A stretch of DNA of 23,661 nucleotides from IMG/VR virus record IMGVR_UViG_3300027963_000344, positions 1 through 23,661 of that record; one strand, written 5' to 3'. Shown one piece after another: positions 8,601 through 15,118 of the stretch; the stretch's first letter is position 1, and the number at the start of each line of letters is the position of its first letter. This DNA is from a virus. The position numbers and the translations under genes are program-made. The notes under the pieces are model-generated. The model made no database searches, was not told the origin of the DNA, and was given only the letters and a program-made list of their open reading frames with translations.

Positions 8601-10525
8601 GTGCGGTTCTGGAACGGGAACGTGCGTGAGGTGGTGGGAGTGACAGGAGTAGGCGTGACGACAGCAGGGATGGTCGGAGTTTCTGATGGGGTAACCGGAA
8701 CCTCGGCCGGCGCCGCAGGCGCCACACCAGTCGCAATTTTGGTTCGATATAATGTTAGCGCTTGTTTCTCTCCAAACCCAAACTCGGCGGAATTATCCCC
8801 GGCTTCTGCCTCCGACTCTCTTCTTAAAAGATTAACGTAATCTGAGTATTCGTCGGGGTTGAGAGCTGGTTCTTTTGAGAACGGCACAGCCTCTTGCGTT
8901 ACAACCCCAGGCTTAGTCCACCCCGTAGTCTCATTGAAATCAAAGCCCGCCTGCTCCAGCTCGCTAACACGGCCGGCGAGTTCCTCGAAGCGGTCCAGTT
9001 GCTCCTCCTCAAGCATATCGGACGCAGACGCTCCATCAAGGAAGTCAACGATCCCGTTGTACTCGTTGGTCTCCTCGATCGTCAGCGGCTGGACTTCCGT
9101 TTGGATTTCGGCCCCTGCTCCTTCGGCAGGCCGCCCTCCTTGATCCACTTCTGACAGTCCCACTTGGACTTCGGGTTGCGGTTTTTCTGCGCGAAGCAGG
9201 CTTTCACCTGCGCCTTGTTCTTGAACGGCATTTTCGGTGGTGGTTGGGGTTTCTGCGATCGGAATGACGGGCGTCACTTCTTCTCCAGCAGCTTCCATCT
9301 CCAGCTGCATTTCCGGAATAGTAAAGCCTTCCTCTGGTGGTGTAATGCGGATTGGTCCAGAAGGCGCGCCGCCGGAGTTGATGCCAGCGAGAGTGGCGGT
9401 GGCGTTGGGGAGTGGGTTTGATGGATCTCCGCCAATCGCAGCGACATTGGCGGTGCGATTGGCGACAATCTCATCCAGAGCAGGTTGTAGTTCTACGTCG
9501 CCACCGATGGCAGGTCCGCCGGCACGTTGGCGCGCTATGATTTCTTTAATTTGAGCCTCTGAAAGCGGCGCATTTAATTCCTGTGCGAGACGTTGGTTTG
9601 CAGCGACGCGCCCAGCTTTACCTCCTATCAATCCAACCAGCGCACCAACTCCGCTACCGGCAGCTCCTGATTCAAACAGTCCTTCGGTCAGTTTCTGTTC
9701 AGGGTTGTAGGTCTTTTTTGCGACTGCATTTCCAAGCCATTGCTCTGAGACTTCCTGAGCACCTTCTTCAACTGCCGTCCGCGCGGCTTCCTTGAAGATG
9801 CTTTTATTAACCTGCCCAGCGACCGCCCGCCCAAATGCTGGCACTGCTCCAATACCAAACTCGGTGAGCGCCCCTATCGGTGCCGTGTACAGTGCCGATT
9901 GGTATTGTTTAACTGGTTTTTCAGCTTGTAGGCGATTTACCTCCCTTATATCCCCTTCAGCTAAAGCCTGAGCAATCTGAGCGTCGTAAAACTTGCCTGT
10001 CTTTTGCGCTGCATCTTCACCTGCGCTGAATCCGTAGGCCAGCTGACCAAGACCTGGAACCACTGAAACAGGAAGCGATCCAATGCCGCTTGCTATCTGA
10101 GTCAGGTAATCGTCCTGGCGTAACGGGTTAACCGGAAATGCTTCTTCAGCCCCCTGTTGGAGAGCCTTGCCCATCTGGAATGTAGGGCTAGCCTCAAGCT
10201 CCGCCGCACGCGCTTGGTAAACCTCCGGCGGTACTTCTTTGACGCGTTTTTCCCAGGCTGCCCGCCTACGTTCGTAAGCTGCCATTCCAGCGGGACTTTC
10301 GACCTGTGCCGCTGACATTATCGGAGGCGGCTCTTTGAGACCTACACGCGTCAGGCCCATCATGCCTCCACCGACCATGCGACCACCTTGCTGCATGAGG
10401 GCGTTGCCAGCGGCGGGTAGCGCACCTTGATCTAACGTGCCAACGAACTCCAGAAGCTCGTTTTCACCCATGTCATCGGGCACTTCGATTAACCCGATAT
10501 TTTCAACGTCAACGAGCTTAGGCAT
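2696..10525 (-). CDS. Giant polyvalent-type virion/DNA-ejection protein (2609 aa)
   Basis: A single uninterrupted frame of 2609 codons fills a third of the window. The N-terminus (LVDVENIGLIEVPDDMGENE) resembles the short start domain of large phage internal virion proteins. Residues of about 130-310 are rich in Gly/Ala hydrophobic stretches (GSLPVSVVPGLGQLAYGF; GAAGSGVGALVGLIGG) around an EEGAQEVSEQWLGN motif. Residues of about 390-770 are acidic/Pro/Thr-rich spacer with small folded units; 770-880 holds a SKSQAKKEKRLEKIKDLYDD and GGRSRG region; about 922-962 a small beta-rich unit (IGDKFKIQGEQFEVTAV); about 1090-1140 a helical W-containing unit; 1180-1900 is mostly helical. The last 650 residues resemble the large polyvalent-protein-associated LPD38-type region, with a hydrophobic helix near 2299-2321 (GLSGALAALVLSGALQVF). 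By position after tail and internal proteins it is most likely an ejected internal virion protein, functionally like T7 gp16. No lysozyme or protease motif is seen. The start has no Shine-Dalgarno and lies 6 bases after the upstream stop. Confidence 0.78.
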   Translation of the reverse strand: MPKLVDVENIGLIEVPDDMGENELLEFVGTLDQGALPAAGNALMQQGGRMVGGGMMGLTRVGLKEPPPIMSAAQVESPAGMAAYERRRAAWEKRVKEVPPEVYQARAAELEASPTFQMGKALQQGAEEAFPVNPLRQDDYLTQIASGIGSLPVSVVPGLGQLAYGFSAGEDAAQKTGKFYDAQIAQALAEGDIREVNRLQAEKPVKQYQSALYTAPIGALTEFGIGAVPAFGRAVAGQVNKSIFKEAARTAVEEGAQEVSEQWLGNAVAKKTYNPEQKLTEGLFESGAAGSGVGALVGLIGGKAGRVAANQRLAQELNAPLSEAQIKEIIARQRAGGPAIGGDVELQPALDEIVANRTANVAAIGGDPSNPLPNATATLAGINSGGAPSGPIRITPPEEGFTIPEMQLEMEAAGEEVTPVIPIAETPTTTENAVQEQGAGESLLRAEKPQPEVQVGLSEVDQGGRPAEGAGAEIQTEVQPLTIEETNEYNGIVDFLDGASASDMLEEEQLDRFEELAGRVSELEQAGFDFNETTGWTKPGVVTQEAVPFSKEPALNPDEYSDYVNLLRRESEAEAGDNSAEFGFGEKQALTLYRTKIATGVAPAAPAEVPVTPSETPTIPAVVTPTPVTPTTSRTFPFQNRTVDGMIDRDTGEIVAFAKSIVGTPEERGSQPKYTIKVDEDVTIEAQSEKSLNNALRKISSGAPVRVFRNAGKGVTLDFNKPGPVTPAPTPPVAAPTSPTRTVVLTPGAVTVTQTPVKPAAAKAPKSKKAREWASKGDILDDIISLGGVMSKSQAKKEKRLEKIKDLYDDAPRLDPYFNKIFGGRSRGTASRNQPDQLLAELATENPGKYGDMSVSEFWAEVDKAARGRKGDVVAMKQEAKAAAAGAEEAMGLDAFLQAQDEAFVDSQTEGMQNAGEPNGPVEVSVGSLAIGDKFKIQGEQFEVTAVTPDGDYTIRDGDKFGVQQLTENDTIFVDEPPDRGPGDAFEFPTEEPAAPTERKPRLAAGQNQGDLISSTQVEDFALVGEKGVDLEARKQKAQAAARAAAEAKAAQEKAQTQIDLGDAVAEASDAVAQFVESITPKAGITEGPTPEESARRVLKAFADLAAVAIRKGIQTASEWAASINLKLSPALQHAWDQAQGSAVEPTAEILADVENIAKEAPSSDFGMIYSTAEEPVTTKRGGFEDTVAGRRALTPEVLDAGVQLATDAFNEAGVKFRPVTENLFAPVEGLDQEDAGRRLIKIAKEKFIKAKADGRGDTMFALINSLRNQFSVADGFSQETRDELYRIGQSEASEAGRQLASLNASVKDFVAFARNVTGYLTSVYSDTFNGREVAKILDRILSAYRGQFTQTEIDKIVGENPQLQPVVEQLGVMALADTGGRVYRAVQGRLKVKPPAAKNNKAAKRQALEDEAIAQIIENALALGVTEAPKVPSQKLTPDARLALMTTPTTQAKVQKATEDAVKDAEFNAGWAAMMAEATGDMALMQQYREAKAAGDEPTPQSIEDGLNLPEYAHWRTIRDGFLNYSPTTLKLAQDVIRGRFKGVQFGEKKVAPPAPPKIDLNRLVQQPNAEMSRVIGEQLNAVAQIMDLAGASPEAKARVMQMITANVGSQVQLARQRVLNSFLDVKTKSGPTTASDRLQRLINAGITEDPRYRSQATRDLLKRVAKTYLNGDEFLKMATQTRAEKLAFLTGKLNQITAAEKLTDEWMQGAVWTHLTERMMESENSVVSQIVGANDVKFDLAQPKTDAQVAADRAKAVNRLAGGIRAGLLDQRIAESVAKNPALQRLVPKMSDLVKRVLETPQGTQAQLAKAFSQALLSELAIDQALADKTGIALAKAFQVKFERARITALSQAVEKLTPNEIRDFGPGTPLWKKIEQFVNAGGMDSAALLQSIAKKAGWKIPTDAEVSRLRDLARLEQELSTANEEEKKKGLTDDIKAAMNLGKRADIMREIQRRWASMTIPIRGNKENRARAINEVVSAELLFKPSFATKQLIDTLTQMFYYTPTRAVSAAVGRYNADKSANRQTRLWKDVGTALEDSYKARFQAFNMALTSALEAAKGRAERDTIMGIQSGIRALDRINAKATEYAKSGDYARATMLRMIGIVQLSYRYASALDALQGTLAEQQEIGAWAESQFRLQGMDPKQARKAARAALGDATAEYAMAQALVGDDPNITPKERRAAAWNVVRARQYQRIKAAGLDVDNLKQVTQDLRSTIGWNVEETGGLGGQIGKGMKGANDWLAKAGIPNPVGRFSNAIAIGINRALTFAGGGFVPSSFEGSAWYKTPEDRTQRKIEAATGLGLSGALAALVLSGALQVFTKWPDDKEEADLWERDGHKPNTMELDLPGGKILRVSLNTGPIQIARPALAGVGELQYQVARRNRLNQKAEAAAKKKGLKFEPRELTAKDMAGALAYGAYSAVAQGRTASGLIGSGTYRQAPDLGKIVAGAVSPLIPFGPLVRELTAMSGAQFNPKDQTFINLLAPTPWSGKVDRNFLGDPVGTPRATERIMSILTGGSAIVGGNETDRAYQVLAKTGWTPATQQNNRFHQFGRVERQATPEELTRMQEVRAVELKTRISQLDPATATKRQLDRIEDIANAKSKKAVGIR

Positions 10526-10531
10526 GGCTGG

Positions 10532-11842
10532 TTATCTTTGAACGGATCTATTGCCGGCGCCACCGATTACCCTCAATACGGGGGCTGCATTCCTACCGCC
10601 TGTTTCGGCAGGGAGAGGCATTTCTGCCCCGAAATTCATAATCGTGGGCCCAAACTGTCTTTGGATTTGGTTTTGCGCCGCAGGTAGTCGGCCGTCCGAT
10701 CGGTCTTCTTTAATTATTGTTTCGATGCGTTTACGTTCTTCAGCAAGCTTCTTTCGGACTTGGGCTGGTGTCAGTGCATCCGAAAACCATCCATCTTCAA
10801 CGACAGCAAGCCCACCGTTTTCTCCTTGCTTTACGTTAAACTCTTTGACGTTTTGGACTTGAAGATTTCTTAGCTGTTTTTCGGCCGCGTTAATATCAGC
10901 GAATGGGTCTGGTTCACCTTCTCCAGCGGCAAGTTTGGCGGCTTGAGATTGAATCTGCTGCACTCGTTCTGGTGTAAGATTGATTCTGGCTTTTGCTCCG
11001 CCTGGAAGCTCTAAGGTTTCGTAGCCAAGAGACAGTGGTTTTTCAGCTTTTGCAGCAGGAGCACGAGTTACGTAATCCTGATTGTTGATACGAATTGGCA
11101 CCATTGAAGCTCTCGATGGCGCGGAGGCTCTCGGTTGTGGCGCGTAAGTTTCCGTCGGCGCGTAAGCTCTTGGCTGTGGCGCGTAGGTTCCAGGGGGTTC
11201 GTAAGTTTCCGGTGGCGCTTGAAGTAGTGAGGCTCTCGATGGCGTGTAAGCTCTCGGCTGCCTTCGCTGCGGTGGCGCTGAAAGGATATCAAAAATGGTT
11301 TCCGGTTGCCGATTGGTAATCATCGGCTCAACGCCTGCTGTGCTTACTGGCGCTCGGTTGGCGCGAAAAACGCCCTGAGAAGCCAAAATGCGAGCCATCT
11401 GCTCGTCCCTTTTTGCATTCTCAACAAGACCTTGAGTTAGACCTCGATTATAGAAGACTGATTTTCGCTCTTCTTCGGTTATCGTTGCGTCAGGTATTGG
11501 CACTCCGCTACTTGCTGCAAATCCTGCGGTTTCAAGAAACTGACGCCTGTCGCCTGCATCTTCCTGCGCTGTGGCTGAACCGACGATGTCGATCGCGCCG
11601 TCCTTATCGCGTTTCAGATACCTTCCAAACTTGATCGCAAGCCCTTCATTTCGCCCCTGCGCCGCCAATGTCGCCGCCTCTCGCCGCTGGTCAACGAGGT
11701 CCTGATAATACTGTCCTCGCACCCGCGTATCTTCAGCACGCTGCGCTGCTGCTTCCTCCCTATACTGCCGCTGATTCGCCAGCTGCACGCCTTGGAGGTA
11801 CGATTGCCCGATGTTTTCGAGTCCTGAGAAGGGGTTTGCCAT
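10532..11842 (-). CDS. Probable internal virion protein with Tyr/Pro repeat region (436 aa)
   Basis: I do not recognise this 436-residue protein as a named family. It starts MANPFSGLENIGQSYLQGVQ and has a long polar helix with coiled-coil character at about residues 20-65 (QRQYREEAAAQRAED). A low-complexity segment at about 190-250 repeats TYAPQPRA units, and the C-terminal part has further charged helices (AQVRKKLAEERKRIETIIKE). No membrane segment or signal peptide is visible. It lies 11 bases after the 252-residue Gly/Ala-rich protein and 6 bases before the giant protein, so all three are probably made together. The position and the helical, low-complexity make-up suit a capsid-internal or ejection protein, comparable in place to T7 gp15, but this is inference. 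No Shine-Dalgarno precedes the ATG. Confidence 0.6.
   Translation of the reverse strand: MANPFSGLENIGQSYLQGVQLANQRQYREEAAAQRAEDTRVRGQYYQDLVDQRREAATLAAQGRNEGLAIKFGRYLKRDKDGAIDIVGSATAQEDAGDRRQFLETAGFAASSGVPIPDATITEEERKSVFYNRGLTQGLVENAKRDEQMARILASQGVFRANRAPVSTAGVEPMITNRQPETIFDILSAPPQRRQPRAYTPSRASLLQAPPETYEPPGTYAPQPRAYAPTETYAPQPRASAPSRASMVPIRINNQDYVTRAPAAKAEKPLSLGYETLELPGGAKARINLTPERVQQIQSQAAKLAAGEGEPDPFADINAAEKQLRNLQVQNVKEFNVKQGENGGLAVVEDGWFSDALTPAQVRKKLAEERKRIETIIKEDRSDGRLPAAQNQIQRQFGPTIMNFGAEMPLPAETGGRNAAPVLRVIGGAGNRSVQR
11127..11204. repeat. 39-base tandem repeat inside the 436-aa gene
   Basis: Two imperfect 39-base units lie head to tail: 11127-11165 starts GCTCTCGGTTGTGGCGCGTAA and 11166-11204 starts GCTCTTGGCTGTGGCGCGTA. 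Partial copies of GCTCTCGATGGCG occur at both flanks (about 11109 and 11232). The unit is a multiple of three and encodes a 13-residue TYAPQPRA(Y/S)AP.. repeat, so the reading frame tolerates copy-number change. Confidence 0.75.
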
Positions 11843-11853
11843 AAGAGTAATTT

Positions 11854-12612
11854 CTACGATCCACCAGCGTCGGTTGTTCCGCCGGACCAGTTGTTAGCAG
11901 CGGGGACTGAACCACCTCGACCTGCGGCGCCGCCTAATGCTCCAAGTTGACCAAATCCAGCATTAGTCAATCCAGACCCTAGCGATCCAAGGTACTGGCT
12001 ACCAACCCCGCCTGCGCTTGCCATATTGTACGACCCAAGCAAAGCGGCTTGTTTTTTGGCGCGTTCATCAGCCCTCAAGTTTGCAATCATCTGAGGAGTG
12101 AACTCGTAATTCGCCAAAGGAGACAGCGGCGTAGTTCCCAGAATGTTTGAAAACTGCTGAGCACCCGCCTGTTGAAGATCCAGTGAAGTCCTGCCTAGGT
12201 CTCGCGCCGTCAGGTTGCGAGCCGCTTGGCTTCCAGCGTAACCGCCAGTTAGGGCTCTTGAGGCAGTATTACGTTGAATTTGGGAAGCAAGGTCAGGGGG
12301 CAGCTCTCCGCGAAGCAACGACATTGCGTTCTGAGTGCGCTGAGCTTGACCTTCCTGATAGCCGGGAATCTGGATGCCGAGGGATTCAAGAAGCTGCGCC
12401 CGGTTAAAGGCGTTTCGTTGAGATTCAAGTTCTCTGGTTTGAGGCGCTAGTTGACCTGCCTCTCCTACTGCTGAGCCAACGTCGAGGCCAGGCATATTTG
12501 CGACGCCGCGAGCGCCAGCGCGATCCTTGCTGGCTTGGTTGGCTCCGACTGCTGCGCCTGCTGCGCCAACGGCAAGGCCAGTTCCTATAACTGCTGTGGC
12601 TACGAATGACAT
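11854..12612 (-). CDS. Gly/Ala-rich internal virion (DNA ejection) protein
   Basis: This 252-residue protein starts with a strongly hydrophobic Ala/Gly segment at residues 4-25 (ATAVIGTGLAVGAAGAAVG) that could insert in or cross a membrane, followed by a polar helical body rich in Gln and Asn (RELESQRNAFNRAQLLESLG; QRTQNAMSLLRGELPPDL) and a Gly/Ser-rich tail ending GGTTDAGGS. This architecture is typical of small internal virion proteins of short-tailed phages, the group that includes T7 gp14, which is ejected into the cell envelope at infection. I infer the role from architecture and from its place just before the 436- and 2609-residue proteins. Its ATG overlaps the upstream cupin gene by 13 bases. 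No enzymatic motif is seen and no Shine-Dalgarno is present. Confidence 0.65.
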   Translation of the reverse strand: MSFVATAVIGTGLAVGAAGAAVGANQASKDRAGARGVANMPGLDVGSAVGEAGQLAPQTRELESQRNAFNRAQLLESLGIQIPGYQEGQAQRTQNAMSLLRGELPPDLASQIQRNTASRALTGGYAGSQAARNLTARDLGRTSLDLQQAGAQQFSNILGTTPLSPLANYEFTPQMIANLRADERAKKQAALLGSYNMASAGGVGSQYLGSLGSGLTNAGFGQLGALGGAAGRGGSVPAANNWSGGTTDAGGS

Positions 12613-13064
12613 AGTAAGTATTGGTTTTGACCCATGTAAGTAAGGTCGTTCAAAAGCTCTTCGTGATCCGTCTTGTTATCCAGATTAAGGTGAACCGTGG
12701 TCCAAATGGTGTCCTCATGGATCAACAGCACACGGCGAGTTCCTGGCTTGGTGATGCCCGAATACGGCGCTGTGTAGGTCACCATGCCCTCGTTCTCGCT
12801 AACCACCGTGACCCTGCCTTTGGTGATGAAGAACGGATTGTCGAACTTATGGATGCGACTGGTGACGACAGATCCAGCCGGCATAAAGATTTCACGCACG
12901 TACATCCCCTCTGGGAACGTGTGTTTAAGCGGACACTCCTGCTGGGGAATATTCGCCACGAACGCTTCCCACCTGTCCAGACGATCATCGAACGTGACGC
13001 TCTCATCCGTCAGGATGTCGAGCCACGTAACGGGCTGCACGGCTACTGGAAGTTCCTCAGTCAT
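12600..13064 (-). CDS. Cupin-fold phage protein
   Basis: The 154-residue product has the small beta-barrel signature of cupin-like phage proteins: YVREIFMPAGSVVTSRIHKF, then NPFFITKGRVTVVSEN, a PYSGITKPGTRRVLLIHEDT segment and a closing WTTVHLN strand. Canonical cupin motif 1 has two His and a Glu as metal ligands; here only the His of RIHK is obvious, with further His in LIHED and TVHLN, so metal binding is possible but incomplete. Proteins with this KGRVTV...HEDTIWTTVH pattern recur beside tail and head-tail genes of podophages, with unknown function. The N-terminal 30 residues contain a WLDILTDESVTFDDRLDRWE helix. The start is supported by a TGATG overlap with the preceding gene's stop. 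Confidence 0.82.
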   Translation of the reverse strand: MTEELPVAVQPVTWLDILTDESVTFDDRLDRWEAFVANIPQQECPLKHTFPEGMYVREIFMPAGSVVTSRIHKFDNPFFITKGRVTVVSENEGMVTYTAPYSGITKPGTRRVLLIHEDTIWTTVHLNLDNKTDHEELLNDLTYMGQNQYLLCHS

Positions 13065-14152
13065 CAGATGAATCCACCGAACCGATATTGAATCTTAGCA
13101 GACCCGAAAGGCTGCACGTTGATTACGCTGCGCTCGTTGGGGCTGTACGCCTCAAGCTCATTCCGAAGCGACCGAAGTGCCAGCTGGATCTCGCGCTCAG
13201 CCTCGGTGTACTGATTCCGGTCTTCCTTCTGGATCGCCTTCATCATGTGCTTGATCGCCTGGAGGTTCCCGATAAACAGCCAGTCTGAATCAACGATTGC
13301 CGGTATGAAGTCCAGGCGAACGATCGCTTCCACGACCGTGTTGGTGCAAGTCTCGTCTGCTGGCACGCAGCCGTCTCCGTTGTCGATGCAGCAGTTGTCC
13401 TGGGTGGTGCTGCACGAGTTAGCCCCACCGCACACCTCGGGCATCCCGATAAGGTAGGTGCGACGATACTCAGGGTTCTGCTCGCTCGGGCCCCAGACTG
13501 CGACCTGAGTTAATAGACCAGTTGTGTCGTTTTCCGCAATAATCGTCAGGCTTCCTTGAGTCAACGGCTTCTGGGCGCCAGTCAGACCCGGTTGCTTGAA
13601 CCGATTACTTGTCCGGACGTAGGCCGTGATAGAGGGGTTTGGAAGCGTGACGTACTCACCCCAGACGTATTCTCCGGTGACCGAGTCCAACGTGCGGATT
13701 GGAATTCCATTGGGATCAAGCCCCTGGAGAAGCACACGTTTACCGGCATCAGCTGACAGCTGCGGCGTCACCCTGATGTAGCAGTTGCCAACCGAGTCCC
13801 GAAACTGCGTCACCATGCCACGATCCAGCAGTTGGTCCTGCTCGCATCCTTCACGGCCGCATCCGGTGCGCGGTGCGCGTGTATCCGTCTGGAACTCGTA
13901 CCACTGGTTCTGGATGGGGATGTTGTAGCCGCAGAGGTTCATTGCCTCGATCGTCTTGACCTCGCGAGGCCAGGTGATGCAACCAGCGGTGACGCAGACA
14001 CGTAGTTTCTTGTACGTACCCCACCACTTACCCATGTCCGCCAAGCGAGCCTGAGCCTCGTTGAGCAGCTGGAGAAAACGCTCGTCGCAGGTGGCTAGAC
14101 CGACTGCCTGCGGGATCGTGGAGTTCTTGGCTTGGGCGAGGGTTTTTCTCAT
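13064..14152 (-). CDS. Cysteine-rich probable tail adaptor/tail tubular protein (362 aa)
   Basis: I start this gene at the ATG at 14152, one base after the fibre stop; the longer open frame (to 14269) would overlap the fibre gene by 116 bases. The 362-residue protein opens with helices (AVGLATCDERFLQLLNEAQARL) and a GKWWGTYKKLRVCVTAGCIT segment leading to TWPREVKTIEAMNLCG and a QNQWYEFQ strand. This helix-plus-beta layout, and the position beside the hub protein, recall head-tail adaptor/tail tubular A proteins of podophages, but the assignment is tentative. A distinctive segment at about residues 245-275 holds seven Cys in an acidic context (VCGGANSCSTTQDNCC, then DNGDGCVPADETC), and TGCGREGC lies earlier. 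The C-terminus has a DRNQYTEAEREIQLALRSLR helix. It could also be a structural decoration protein. Confidence 0.62.
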   Translation of the reverse strand: MRKTLAQAKNSTIPQAVGLATCDERFLQLLNEAQARLADMGKWWGTYKKLRVCVTAGCITWPREVKTIEAMNLCGYNIPIQNQWYEFQTDTRAPRTGCGREGCEQDQLLDRGMVTQFRDSVGNCYIRVTPQLSADAGKRVLLQGLDPNGIPIRTLDSVTGEYVWGEYVTLPNPSITAYVRTSNRFKQPGLTGAQKPLTQGSLTIIAENDTTGLLTQVAVWGPSEQNPEYRRTYLIGMPEVCGGANSCSTTQDNCCIDNGDGCVPADETCTNTVVEAIVRLDFIPAIVDSDWLFIGNLQAIKHMMKAIQKEDRNQYTEAEREIQLALRSLRNELEAYSPNERSVINVQPFGSAKIQYRFGGFI

Positions 14153-14153
14153 G

Positions 14154-15116
14154 TTATCGGATGGCGCGGGCCATGACTTTCCAGTTTGCCTCGGTGATGA
14201 CTGATGCAGCTCCGGTGGTTTTGTTGCAAACCCATAGTCCAAAAACACCATTAGATCGAACCATTCCAATTACAGATGAGTTTGAAAACGAAGTTGTTAT
14301 AATTCCAAAGTTAGTTGGAAATGATAATGATCTTGCAGAAATGTAATCTCCAACAATATATCCCGTTGCAGCTGAATCATCCGTAGTGCAGATAATTCCG
14401 ATGTCCCAAGTCAACGGATCAACTGTGAGACCATGCGTGAACGTCACCGAAGCGCCCGCTGCTGGAATCGCCACATAACTCGCAACAGGAGTCATATACC
14501 CCGACTCCCAAACCGTTGCCGGAGTCGCGTTTGTCCGCAGGAACTGGCGATTGATTCCAGGAGAGAAATTTACTGGACCGACGTTAAATCCAGGATTCAG
14601 CAGCTGGAAACGAGTGCCGTCGTACACGACAACGCACATCTGACCGCTCACCATGTCACCTGCGACCAATGGCGCGGTGCCAAACTTTGTGATCGCTTTG
14701 ACAGCAAGGCCGTCAACAGACAGCGTGCTAGCTCCAGTATTTAAGACTGACGCAACAAAAACGTATGACACCCCTGTCCGATACGCCTGGTTTGCGCCAG
14801 GAGAAGCGGGCGTCAACGTAAGCGTGTAGACGTTAGCAACGCCAGCTCCGACGCCGTAGGTAAACTGCGTCTGAACTCGTGACCATCCAGCCGGAGCCGC
14901 CGCGTTATACTTCAGGACCTCGACCGGATTCTGGTTGGAGTCCAATCGCAACCAGTACAGCGAGAGATCAGCTGGAGCAACTGCACCTGCCGACCATTCT
15001 GGCGGCGCTGAATACTGGGCGATTATCGCCTCCGCGTAGGCGTCCAAACGATCCTGCTCGGATGCGTAGCAGGCAGGCGGAGGAAGTATACCGGCAGTTA
15101 GGTTGATTTCAGGCAT
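14154..15116 (-). CDS. Tail fibre protein (320 aa)
   Basis: The protein (320 residues) has an N-terminal portion with AYAEAIIAQYSAPPEW followed by beta-rich repeats. Residues of about 95-175 form a common tail-fibre module (VYTLTLTPASPGANQAYRTG, VSYVFVASVLNTGASTLSVD, GLAVKAITKFGTAPLVAGDM, then VVYDGTRFQLLNP). It is followed by a second segment (NRQFLRTNATPATVWESG, SVTFTHGLTVDPLTWD) and an Asn/Ser/Thr-rich tip (FGIITTSFSNSSVIGM) ending NWKVMARAIR. It should form a trimeric fibre that contacts the host surface, the tip being the likely receptor-contact region. The tip-coding DNA at about 14220-14360 is markedly AT-rich (line 14281-14340 has 17 G/C of 60). The gene lies 2 bases after the tailspike stop and 1 base before the next start. 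Confidence 0.85.
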   Translation of the reverse strand: MPEINLTAGILPPPACYASEQDRLDAYAEAIIAQYSAPPEWSAGAVAPADLSLYWLRLDSNQNPVEVLKYNAAAPAGWSRVQTQFTYGVGAGVANVYTLTLTPASPGANQAYRTGVSYVFVASVLNTGASTLSVDGLAVKAITKFGTAPLVAGDMVSGQMCVVVYDGTRFQLLNPGFNVGPVNFSPGINRQFLRTNATPATVWESGYMTPVASYVAIPAAGASVTFTHGLTVDPLTWDIGIICTTDDSAATGYIVGDYISARSLSFPTNFGIITTSFSNSSVIGMVRSNGVFGLWVCNKTTGAASVITEANWKVMARAIR

Positions 15117-15118
15117 GG

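Noticed and set aside
8301-8840. A 179-codon open frame on the plus strand
   Set aside because: It lies entirely antisense to the giant virion gene, is Gly/Val/Thr-rich as expected from the complement of Pro/Ala-rich coding DNA, and has no recognisable motif or ribosome binding site.
14153-14269. Longer N-terminus for the adaptor-like gene
   Set aside because: It would overlap the tail-fibre gene by 116 bases and read through DNA coding for the AT-rich fibre tip; the ATG at 14152 lies one base after the fibre stop.
14154-14360. Variable region of a diversity-generating retroelement in the fibre tip
   Set aside because: No reverse transcriptase and no template copy is visible in the window, and the C-terminus does not end in a C-type lectin-like pattern. 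Base composition alone is not sufficient.
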